Of a stretch of 37,058 nucleotides of DNA, positions 8,694 through 14,929 are shown one piece after another; positions within the stretch are counted from its first letter, which is position 1, and every line of letters begins with the position of its first letter. Under the pieces are notes generated by a model. The model made no database searches. It saw only the letters and a list, made by a program, of their open reading frames with translations, and was not told the DNA's origin. This stretch comes from Olsenella profusa (GTDB taxonomy: Bacteria > Actinomycetota > Coriobacteriia > Coriobacteriales > Atopobiaceae), in contig NZ_JACSNQ010000020.1 of the NCBI RefSeq assembly GCF_016900315.1, positions 1 through 37,058 on the forward strand, given 5' to 3'. The position numbers and the translations under genes are program-made.

Positions 8694-9152
8694 CTATGCC
8701 TGGGCGGCTCCCCCGCGGGGGCGGCCGGGCGCGTGCGGCGTGTTGAAGCGCCGCATGACGTCGGAGGCTGACACCATGCGCGCGTTGCCGACCTTCACGC
8801 TGCCGAGCGCCCCCGCGGCCAGCAGCGCGTGAATGCGTGAGCGGGAGACACCGAGCACGTCCGCCGCCTCCTGGACGGACATCGTCTCGTCAAAGATGCG
8901 GCCCGGCTCGGCGACGGTCAGGATGCCGAGCGTCATGCCGCCCTCGGGGCACGTGTGGCCAAAGGACCCCACCTCCGGCACGTCCTCCCCGTCGGCGAGC
9001 CGCCCGGACACGTTGAGCGCAATCGCGTCCTGCGCCCGGTAGGCTGCCTCCTCCATGCTGTCCCCCTCGGTCACGAGGCCGAGCTCGGGGACGCTTGTCT
9101 CCCACCGCCTGCCGCGCGGGACGAGAAGAGCCTCGTAGAAGTATCTGCCCAT
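8694..9152 (-). CDS. hicB: HicB-type antitoxin with excisionase-like helix-turn-helix
   Basis: This 152-residue protein starts at 9152 with a very strong AGGAGG site that overlaps the hicA stop codon, so the two genes are translationally linked. Residues 1 to about 75 form the partly degraded RNase H-like HicB fold (YEALLVP...WETSVPELGLVTEGDSMEEA) that binds and blocks HicA. The C-terminal half holds MSVQEAADVLGVSRSRIHALLAAGAL followed by VKVGNARMVSASDVMRRF, a MerR/excisionase-like helix-turn-helix, rather than the common ribbon-helix-helix. It probably binds the hicAB promoter and autoregulates. The Pro/Gly/Arg-rich tail is likely disordered. Confidence 0.85.
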   Translation of the reverse strand: MGRYFYEALLVPRGRRWETSVPELGLVTEGDSMEEAAYRAQDAIALNVSGRLADGEDVPEVGSFGHTCPEGGMTLGILTVAEPGRIFDETMSVQEAADVLGVSRSRIHALLAAGALGSVKVGNARMVSASDVMRRFNTPHAPGRPRGGAAQA

Positions 9153-9160
9153 GATGCCTC

Positions 9161-9355
9161 CTAGCTGCGCTGCCGTCCGGTCGCGCGCTTTCTGATCGAG
9201 TCCTCGACGCCGGGGGAGAAGTCCCCGCGGTGCCGGGGAACCATCACCTTGGTTCCCCACGGCATCGTGAACTCGTCGTGCTCTCTGCCGTGACCGGTGA
9301 ACCTGCCGCCGTTCTCCCTGATGAGGCGGACCGCCTGTCGGTAGGTCAGCGGCAT
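9161..9355 (-). CDS. hicA: HicA-type mRNA interferase toxin
   Basis: The 64-residue product has the small dsRBD-like HicA fold by pattern: TYRQAVRLIRENGGRF, then a His-containing turn (GHGREHDEFTMP, replacing the usual GSHH) with His22 or His26 as candidate catalytic His, then VMVPRHRGDFSPGVEDSIRK. HicA toxins cleave mRNA on or off the ribosome and are neutralised by HicB encoded next to them. The gene is first in a two-gene operon, 8 bases from hicB. Its own ribosome binding site (AGGAC) is weaker than that of hicB, which would favour excess antitoxin. A TAGAAT hexamer at 9385-9390 is a plausible -10 box. Confidence 0.85.
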   Translation of the reverse strand: MPLTYRQAVRLIRENGGRFTGHGREHDEFTMPWGTKVMVPRHRGDFSPGVEDSIRKRATGRQRS

Positions 9356-9749
9356 GGCGCCGCGTCCTGAACCATCGTTTCCCCATTCTACCCAAGATGA
9401 GCGTCGGGTGGTTTTAATGTGACTGGAAATAACGTTTTTGAGCTGGCAATTATTTGATTTGATGCTAAGACAGTGGCACTTTCCGATGCCTTGCGGGAAC
9501 CTCTCGCGAGGCTTTCGCCGCAGGTGCGGACGTGGGGGAGCCGTGATGGTTGCAGGATGATTTCGCGAGCGGCAGCGGGCGGGGGGTGGGCGGCTGGATG
9601 TTGGCTGCCGCTACGGTTGCCGCGGGCAGCTGCGGACGCGCGGGACGAGGGCGGGGCTGTGCGGGGCAAGTGCTGTCACGAGGCTTACCCGGGGCTTACG
9701 GGGGCGGCGTAGTGTGAGGGCAAGGTAAGGCGCGGCAGGGAGGTGCGGC
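9356..9749. other. Intergenic region between hicA and a small membrane ORF
   Basis: About 394 bases without a convincing gene. The left 110 bases are AT-rich and likely hold the leftward hicAB promoter (TAGAAT on the minus strand at 9385-9390). The rest is GC-rich, with a short CTCGCGAG palindrome near 9508. No RNA gene or long repeat was recognised. Confidence 0.5.
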
Positions 9750-9947
9750 ATGGTCGGCGAGAAGGACCTTGGGTCTGAGGGCACGTACCTAGGCAGGTTC
9801 GGGGCGCTCTGCATGAGCGCCTGCGGCGCGTGCACGGTGCTCGCCGCGCTGCTCCTCGTGCTGGAGCCCTCCGCGGGCAACGCCGCCGCGCTCGTGGTCA
9901 GCGCTGCCGTGGCCGCGGGCGGGGTGCTGCTGGCCCGCCGCAGGTAG
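9750..9947 (+). CDS. Small two-helix membrane protein, unknown function
   Basis: A 65-residue ORF starts at ATG 9750 after GGGAGG at good spacing. It has two predicted membrane segments, about residues 18-38 (LCMSACGACTVLAALLLVLE) and 45-61 (AALVVSAAVAAGGVLLA), ending in RRR, so both ends would face the cytoplasm. Three Cys lie in the first helix (residues 21, 25 and 28). No family was recognised. Codons 3-7 overlap a copy of the dispersed GGCGAGAAGGACC motif, and an inverted copy lies 20 bases past the stop, so the ORF may be part of that element or simply lie between two copies. Confidence 0.5.
   Translation: MVGEKDLGSEGTYLGRFGALCMSACGACTVLAALLLVLEPSAGNAAALVVSAAVAAGGVLLARRR
9756..9768. repeat. 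Dispersed motif GGCGAGAAGGACC
   Basis: This copy overlaps the start of the small membrane ORF (encoding GEKD). It is in inverted orientation relative to the copy at 9967-9979. Confidence 0.55.
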
Positions 9948-9966
9948 GTCTTGCCATCCGCTTGCA

Positions 9967-9979
9967 GGTTCTTCTCGCC
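9967..9979. repeat. Dispersed motif GGTTCTTCTCGCC
   Basis: An exact copy lies 20 bases after the small membrane ORF and 18 bases before the -35 box of the copper operon. It is preceded by CTTGCA, a weaker match to the extended consensus. Confidence 0.65.
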
Positions 9980-9996
9980 AGATTGGATCCCTCTGT

Positions 9997-10053
9997 TTGA
10001 CAGGTACCCCTCAGGGGTATAGTCTCGTCAGCAACGGAAACCCCTAGGGGGTA
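9997..10053 (+). promoter_or_regulatory. Copper operon promoter with two CsoR-type palindromes
   Basis: TTGACA (9997-10002) is a perfect -35 box and TATAGT (10018-10023) the best -10 box, with a short spacer of 15 bases. The spacer is almost filled by the perfect inverted repeat TACCCCTCAGGGGTA (10005-10019). A second G/C palindrome, CCCCTAGGGG with flanking GTA (10041-10053), lies in the leader. Pseudo-palindromes with runs of C and G flanked by TA are typical CsoR operators, so apo-CsoR would block RNA polymerase here until Cu(I) releases it. Confidence 0.8.
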
Positions 10054-10079
10054 TCCGGACAGGCAGAAAGGAAGGGACC

Positions 10080-10394
10080 ATGGCCGAGACCGCCGAGAAG
10101 AACTGCCGCTGCGCGGCCCACAAGCACACGCCGCGCTCGCCCGAGCTCAAGGCCGACGTCGCCCGTCGCATCAACCGGGCGGTGGGCCAGCTGAACGGCA
10201 TCCGGCAGATGGTGGAGGAGGACCGCTACTGCGGCGACGTGCTCACGCAGCTGGCCGCCGTGGAGTCCGCCGTGAAGGCCATCTCGCGCGAGGTCATGCG
10301 CGACCACCTGGAGACCTGCGTGGTCGAGCGCATCCAGGACGGAGATACCGAGGTCGTGGGCGAGGTCATGGACCTCTTCAAGAAGTTCATGTAG
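10080..10394 (+). CDS. csoR: Copper-sensing repressor CsoR
   Basis: A 104-residue all-helical DUF156 protein. The Cu(I) ligands of CsoR are all present: Cys51 (RYCGDVL), His76 and Cys80 (RDHLETC). The conserved stretches RRINRAVGQLNGIRQMVEEDRYC and QLAAVESAVKAI are intact. An N-terminal extension holds extra Cys and His residues (NCRCAAHKH) that may also bind metal. CsoR binds DNA as a tetramer without copper and is released on Cu(I) binding. The gene lies first in an operon with copA, behind a promoter carrying CsoR-like palindromes, so autoregulation is expected. Its ribosome binding site is AAGGAAGGGA. Confidence 0.95.
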   Translation: MAETAEKNCRCAAHKHTPRSPELKADVARRINRAVGQLNGIRQMVEEDRYCGDVLTQLAAVESAVKAISREVMRDHLETCVVERIQDGDTEVVGEVMDLFKKFM

Positions 10395-10406
10395 CGGCGA
10401 CGTCCC

Positions 10407-10432
10407 GGCGTCCCGTCCCCAGACGGGACGCC
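10407..10432 (+). promoter_or_regulatory. Stem-loop between csoR and copA
   Basis: A perfect 10-bp stem (GGCGTCCCGT / ACGGGACGCC) with a 6-nt loop lies just after the csoR stop. No T-run follows. It may stabilise the mRNA end or attenuate read-through so that repressor and pump are made in different amounts. Confidence 0.55.
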
Positions 10433-10463
10433 CCTGGGGCGACCGGGCAGAGAGGAGCCTTCG

Positions 10464-13139
10464 ATGAAGGAGACCTTTGACATAGAGGGCATGACGTGCG
10501 CCGCCTGCGCCACGCACGTGCAGAAGGCGGCTGCCGGCGTGGCGGGCGTCACGGACGCCAACGTCAACCTGCTCAAGAACTCGATGGAGCTTGACTACGA
10601 TGGCACGCCCGAGACGGCCGCCGCGGTCTGCGCCGCCATCGACCACGCCGGCTACGGCGCGCACCGCCGCGCGTCCGCGTCCGGCTCCGGCCGGGCGGCC
10701 GCCCCCGCGACCGAGCGCCCCGGCGCCGCCGCGGAGCGCGCCGTCACCGAGAAGCTCCACCAGCTCGTAATCTCTGCGGTCTTCTCGGTCCCGCTCTTCT
10801 ATGTGGCCATGGGCCCCATGTTCGGTTGGCCGCAGCCGGCCCCGCTCACGGGCGAGGCGGGCATGATGGCGGCCGGGCTCACGCAGCTCCTGCTCTGCGC
10901 GCCCATCCTCTTCGTCAACCGCCACTACTTCATCACCGGCTTCAAGACGCTCGCCCACCGCGCGCCCAACATGGACTCGCTCATCGCGCTGGGCTCCGCC
11001 GCCTCCGCCGTCTGGAGCGTGGTCCAGCTCTACCGCGTGGCGCTGGGCATGGGCGCGGGGGACCTCGCGACGGCCCACGCCGCCGCGCACAGCCTCTACT
11101 TTGACTCGGCTGGCATGATCCTCACCCTCATTACGCTGGGCAAGTACTTCGAGGCCCGTGCCAAGGGCCGCACCACCGACGCCATCACCGCGCTCATGGA
11201 CCTCGCCCCCAAGACGGCCACCGTCGTGCGGGACGGCCGTGAGGTGAGCGTCCCCACCGAGGAGGTCGCCGTGGGCGAGCGCGTGATCGTGCGCGCCGGC
11301 GAGTCCGTGCCCGTTGACGGCGTGGTGCTGGAGGGCTCGGCCGCGGTGGACGAGTCGGCCATCACGGGGGAGAGCGTTCCGCGGGAGTTGGGCGTGGGCG
11401 ACCGCGTGACCGGCGCCACCGTCTCCACCGCCGGCTGGTTTGCCATGGAGGCCCGCGCGGTCGGCGACGACACCACGCTCGCGGGCATCATCCGCCTCGT
11501 CGACGAGGCCACCAGCTCCAAGGCCCCCATCGAGCGCATGGCGGACAGGATCGCCGGCGTCTTCGTGCCGGTGGTCATAGCCATCGCGGCGGTGACGCTC
11601 GTGGTGTGGCTGGCCGTCTCCGGGGACTTTGCCACCGCGCTCACGCACGCCATCTCCATCCTCGTGATCTCCTGCCCGTGCGCGCTCGGGCTGGCCACGC
11701 CCACGGCCATCATGGTGGGCACCGGCCGCGGCGCGGCGAACGGCATCCTCATCAAGTCCGCCGAGGCGCTCGAGACCGCGTGCTCCGTGGACGCCGTGGT
11801 CCTGGACAAGACCGGCACCGTCACGGCTGGCACGCCGCGCGTGACCGATGTGCGCCTGGCCCCGGGCGTCACCGAGGGGGAGCTCGTGCGCGTTGCCGAG
11901 GCGCTGGAGCGCAAGAGCGAGCACCCGCTGGCCTCGGCCGTCTGCAGCTATGCGGAAGAGCGTCGCGCGTCTGGCGAGAAGAGCCTGGCGGCCGCCGCGC
12001 CCCAGGTCGCGGACTTCTCCCAGGTTCCGGGCGGCGGCCTCTCCGCCACGGTGGACGGCGCCCCCGCGCTCGCCGGAAACGCCCGCCTCATGGCCGCCCG
12101 CGGCGTGGCGCTCGGCGAGCTTGCCGACGCCGCCGAAGCGCTGGCGGCCGAGGGCAAGACCGCGTTGTTCTTCTCGCTGGGCGGGCGGGTGCTCGGCATG
12201 GTTGCCGTGGCCGACCCCGTCAAGCCCACGAGCGCCGCGGCCGTCGCGCGCCTCCGCCGGATGGGCGCGCGCACGGTCCTTCTCACCGGCGACCAGGAGG
12301 TCACGGCCGCCGCGGTGGCGCGCCAGGTGGGCGTCGACGAGGTCATCGCCGGCGTGCTGCCCGCCCAGAAGGAGGAGAAGGTCCGCGAGCTCCAGGCGGC
12401 GGGCCACAAGGTGGCCATGGTCGGCGACGGCATCAACGACGCGCCGGCGCTCGCCCGCGCGGACGTGGGCATCGCCATCGGGGCTGGCACCGACGTGGCC
12501 ATCTCCTCGGCCGACGTGGTGCTCATGCACTCCGACCCGGCCGACGTGGCCACCGCGATGGAGCTCTCCCGCGCCACCATGCGCAACATCAAGCAGAACC
12601 TGTTCTGGGCGCTCTTCTACAACGCCATCTGCATCCCCGTGGCCGCCGGCGTGCTCTCGCCGTGGGGCGTGACGCTGAACCCGATGATCGGCGCCGCGGC
12701 CATGGGCTTCAGCTCGGTCTTCGTGGCGAGCAACGCGCTGCGCCTGCGCACCTGGAAGCCGAGCGCGCGCACCGCCGACAAGGCTGCCCCGGCCAGCGAG
12801 CTGGTCGTGTCAGTAGAGAACGTCGAGGTCCCCGCGGAGGTCACGGCACCCGCCGCCCCCGCCGGGGCGCCGACAACCGCCGAGGCCTCGCCCGAGGCCC
12901 CGACGTCCGCAACCAAGAGAGAGGACGAGACTATGACCAAGAAGCTCAACGTGACCGGCATGATGTGCCAGAACTGCGTCAAGCACGTGACGAAGGCGCT
13001 CGAGGGCGTGGAAGGCGTGTCCAACGTGGCCGTCTCGCTGGAGGACGGCACCGCCACCTGCGACGTCGCCGACGGCGTTGCCGACGACGCGCTGGTCGCC
13101 GCCGTGGCCGACGCCGGCTACGAGGCCAAGGTGGCGTAG
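10464..13139 (+). CDS. copA: Cu(I)-exporting P1B-type ATPase CopA with fused C-terminal CopZ-like domain
   Basis: An 891-residue ATPase that exports Cu(I). The N-terminal metal-binding domain has GMTCAAC (Cys12, Cys15). Visible in order are the membrane helices, the actuator motif ITGESVP, the metal-passage motif CPC (404-406), the phosphorylation motif DKTGT (Asp448), the SEHPLA motif, MVGDGINDAPAL, and final helices with NLFWALFYN and MGFSS, the Cu(I) signature. After about residue 780 an Ala/Pro/Thr/Glu-rich linker leads to a second heavy-metal domain (from residue 824, CQNC at 835-838) that looks like a complete CopZ chaperone. This C-terminal placement is unusual. The start has AGAGGAG upstream. 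It is co-transcribed with csoR. Confidence 0.95.
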   Translation: MKETFDIEGMTCAACATHVQKAAAGVAGVTDANVNLLKNSMELDYDGTPETAAAVCAAIDHAGYGAHRRASASGSGRAAAPATERPGAAAERAVTEKLHQLVISAVFSVPLFYVAMGPMFGWPQPAPLTGEAGMMAAGLTQLLLCAPILFVNRHYFITGFKTLAHRAPNMDSLIALGSAASAVWSVVQLYRVALGMGAGDLATAHAAAHSLYFDSAGMILTLITLGKYFEARAKGRTTDAITALMDLAPKTATVVRDGREVSVPTEEVAVGERVIVRAGESVPVDGVVLEGSAAVDESAITGESVPRELGVGDRVTGATVSTAGWFAMEARAVGDDTTLAGIIRLVDEATSSKAPIERMADRIAGVFVPVVIAIAAVTLVVWLAVSGDFATALTHAISILVISCPCALGLATPTAIMVGTGRGAANGILIKSAEALETACSVDAVVLDKTGTVTAGTPRVTDVRLAPGVTEGELVRVAEALERKSEHPLASAVCSYAEERRASGEKSLAAAAPQVADFSQVPGGGLSATVDGAPALAGNARLMAARGVALGELADAAEALAAEGKTALFFSLGGRVLGMVAVADPVKPTSAAAVARLRRMGARTVLLTGDQEVTAAAVARQVGVDEVIAGVLPAQKEEKVRELQAAGHKVAMVGDGINDAPALARADVGIAIGAGTDVAISSADVVLMHSDPADVATAMELSRATMRNIKQNLFWALFYNAICIPVAAGVLSPWGVTLNPMIGAAAMGFSSVFVASNALRLRTWKPSARTADKAAPASELVVSVENVEVPAEVTAPAAPAGAPTTAEASPEAPTSATKREDETMTKKLNVTGMMCQNCVKHVTKALEGVEGVSNVAVSLEDGTATCDVADGVADDALVAAVADAGYEAKVA
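12933..13139 (+). CDS. Possible independently translated CopZ-like copper chaperone inside copA
   Basis: An in-frame ATG at 12933 is preceded by AGAGAGG with 8 bases of spacing, as good as many real starts in this window. Translation from it gives a 68-residue protein of standard CopZ length: MTKKLNVTGMMCQNCVKHV at the start, CQNC as the Cu(I) site, and ADAGYEAKV at the end. The upstream linker is low-complexity. The cell may therefore make both a fused CopA and a free chaperone, or the fusion may be a recent loss of a stop codon between copA and copZ. Internal initiation is an inference only. Confidence 0.45.
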   Translation: MTKKLNVTGMMCQNCVKHVTKALEGVEGVSNVAVSLEDGTATCDVADGVADDALVAAVADAGYEAKVA

Positions 13140-13161
13140 GCGGGCCTGACACGCCTCACAT

Positions 13162-13194
13162 GGCGAGAAGGACCTGCCGCAGGCTCTTCTCGCC
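13162..13194. repeat. Paired copies of the dispersed motif forming a hairpin
   Basis: GGCGAGAAG (13162-13170) and CTTCTCGCC (13186-13194) form a perfect 9-bp stem. Inside it CCTG and CAGG pair again around CCG. This is the only place where both orientations of the motif lie within one short palindrome. It sits 22 bases after copA. Confidence 0.7.
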
Positions 13195-13207
13195 GCACGG
13201 GCTACGC

Positions 13208-13243
13208 TGCGCCCCCGGGCCTCTTCGACAGGCCGGGGGCGCC
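13208..13243 (+). terminator. GC-rich hairpin downstream of copA
   Basis: The arms around CTTCGAC pair over about 12-13 bp with one bulged C (CGCCCCCGGGCCT with AGGCCGGGGGCG). A pyrimidine-rich TCTCTGT follows. It is a likely terminator of the csoR-copA operon, though the T-run is poor. Confidence 0.6.
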
Positions 13244-13309
13244 TCTCTGTGCCGGGGCCCCTCGCCCCGGCGGCCCACCCCGCGCCGGGGCCCACGTCTG
13301 CCGCCGTAC

Positions 13310-13335
13310 TACAATGGTTCAGATTTGCGTATCTG
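13310..13335 (+). promoter_or_regulatory. Probable -10 box and inverted repeat before the MFS gene
   Basis: TACAAT (13310-13315) matches the -10 consensus at 5 of 6 bases. Five bases further the inverted repeat CAGAT-N6-ATCTG (13320-13335) lies where a repressor would overlap the start of transcription. No dedicated regulator gene is adjacent. Confidence 0.45.
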
Positions 13336-13358
13336 CTCCGTGTACGAAAGGCGGCCAC

Positions 13359-14630
13359 ATGGACCTCACTCCCGCGCAGAGGCGCGTCGTCTACACCCTC
13401 GGCTTCTGCGGCCTGGTCTCGGCGGCCGACAACTGGTTCGTCTCGCCGGCGCTGCCGGCCATCGCCAACGCCTTTGGGGTCGTGGCGTCGGCCACGGCCA
13501 TCGTGCTTACGGCCTACCTGGTGCCGTATGGCCTGCTCCAGCCGGTCTGCGGGACCCTCGGCGACCGCTTCGGCCGCCTGCGCGTGCTCCACGTGATCGT
13601 GGCCGGGCTCGCGGTGGGGACGTTCCTCTGCGCGGTGGCGCCGACGCTCGAGCTGCTCATCGCCGCGCGCGTGGTGACGGGCTGCTTTGCGGCGGGCATC
13701 ATTGCGGTCTCGCAGGCCTTCGTCGGCGACGTGGTGGGGCCCGAGCGCCGCGGCGCCGCGGTGGGCGTGCTCATGGGCATCACCTTCACCGGGCAGGGCC
13801 TCTCCTCGGGCCTCGGCGGCATCATCTGCGACCTCATGAGCTGGCGGGCGGCCTTTGCCTGCTTCGGCGTGCTGGCCGTCATCGCGTTCGTCCTGCTCTG
13901 GCGCCTCAGCGAGCCAGAACCCTCCGCCGGCGAGAAGAACGAGGGGGCCGTGGCCGCCGCCGTTGCCGCAACGTCCTCCTCGACCGCCGTTGCCGCCACG
14001 GCCTCGGACGCCCCGGCCGCGCAGCCCAACTTCTTCGTCCGCGCCGCTCGCGTCTTCCTTGGCAGCCACCGTGCGATCTTCCTCGTGGCCTGCACCACCG
14101 GCATCGTGTTCCTGGGCGTCTACGGCTTCATGGGGACGTTCCTCTCCGAGCGCTGCGGGCTCACGTCCACGCAGGCCGGGCTCATCATGATGCTCTACGG
14201 CGTCCTGTGCCTGGTGGGCGGCGCGGTCTCCGGGCGGATCGGCGCCGCGCGCGGGCCGCGCGCCGTCATCTACGTGGGGGAGGCCTCGGGGCTCGTTGCC
14301 ATCGCGGCGCTTGTGGCGGTGACGCTGACGGGTGCCTGGCAGCCGGCGCTCCTGGCCGCGGCGGCACTGGGGTTTGGCTACATCCTCGTGCAGCCGACGC
14401 TCGTCTCGCTCTCCATGGACGCCGACCCCGCGCAGACGGGGCTCTGCACCGGGCTCATCGGCCTGGGGGTCTTCGCGGGCGGCGGCGTGGGCTCCGCCGT
14501 GGGCGGCCAGCTGCTTGGTGCGGCCGGCTACCTGGGGCTCTGGGCGGGCGCCGCCGTGCTGCTGGCGTGCCAGCTCGTGATTGGCGGGCGGGCCCTCGCG
14601 GCCCTGGCGCGCCGCGCCGCGCGCTCCTGA
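13359..14630 (+). CDS. MFS drug/metabolite exporter (DHA1-like)
   Basis: The start at 13359 (423 residues) is preferred over 13314 because GAAAGG precedes it and the protein then begins with a normal cytoplasmic leader MDLTPAQRR. About 12 hydrophobic helices are visible. The family A-motif region reads GTLGDRFGRLRV near residues 64-75, between helices 2 and 3. A central cytoplasmic loop of roughly 40 residues is rich in Ala/Thr/Ser and separates the two six-helix halves. This is the layout of the drug:H+ antiporter branch of the major facilitator superfamily. No substrate can be inferred. It is monocistronic and unrelated in direction or function to copA upstream beyond co-orientation. Confidence 0.85.
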   Translation: MDLTPAQRRVVYTLGFCGLVSAADNWFVSPALPAIANAFGVVASATAIVLTAYLVPYGLLQPVCGTLGDRFGRLRVLHVIVAGLAVGTFLCAVAPTLELLIAARVVTGCFAAGIIAVSQAFVGDVVGPERRGAAVGVLMGITFTGQGLSSGLGGIICDLMSWRAAFACFGVLAVIAFVLLWRLSEPEPSAGEKNEGAVAAAVAATSSSTAVAATASDAPAAQPNFFVRAARVFLGSHRAIFLVACTTGIVFLGVYGFMGTFLSERCGLTSTQAGLIMMLYGVLCLVGGAVSGRIGAARGPRAVIYVGEASGLVAIAALVAVTLTGAWQPALLAAAALGFGYILVQPTLVSLSMDADPAQTGLCTGLIGLGVFAGGGVGSAVGGQLLGAAGYLGLWAGAAVLLACQLVIGGRALAALARRAARS

Positions 14631-14929
14631 CGGACGGGCTCGGGACGGGCCCGGCCGGGGCCTACGGGGCGCTCGGCCCCGGCCGCGTGCCGGCGCCCGC
14701 CCGCGCGCCCTGGCTCCGCCGTCCTGGCCGCGTACCGCGCCCGCCTGCCGCCCTCGTCCGCCCCGCCCCACGGAGGACCCGTGGATTTTCTCGCCCCTCT
14801 GACCTGTACGTCTGTCAAAGCACCAGCTCGCGGGGCCCGCGCGCCCCGCAATTCCGTCCGGGCCATCGGCTATCCTAGGGAGCAGAAACCTTCCGCAAGC
14901 CTTCCACCAGACAGACGGGGAGCCACCAC
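14631..14929. other. Intergenic region upstream of dnaE
   Basis: About 300 GC-rich bases without a supported gene. TATCCT at 14871-14876 is a possible -10 box for dnaE, without a good -35 match. No repeat or RNA gene was recognised. Confidence 0.4.

Noticed and set aside
13934..13950. GGCGAGAAGAACG inside the MFS gene, and similar matches in copA and other genes, as further copies of the dispersed motif
   Set aside because: Gly-Glu-Lys codons give this string by chance in high-GC genes, so coding matches were not counted as evidence.
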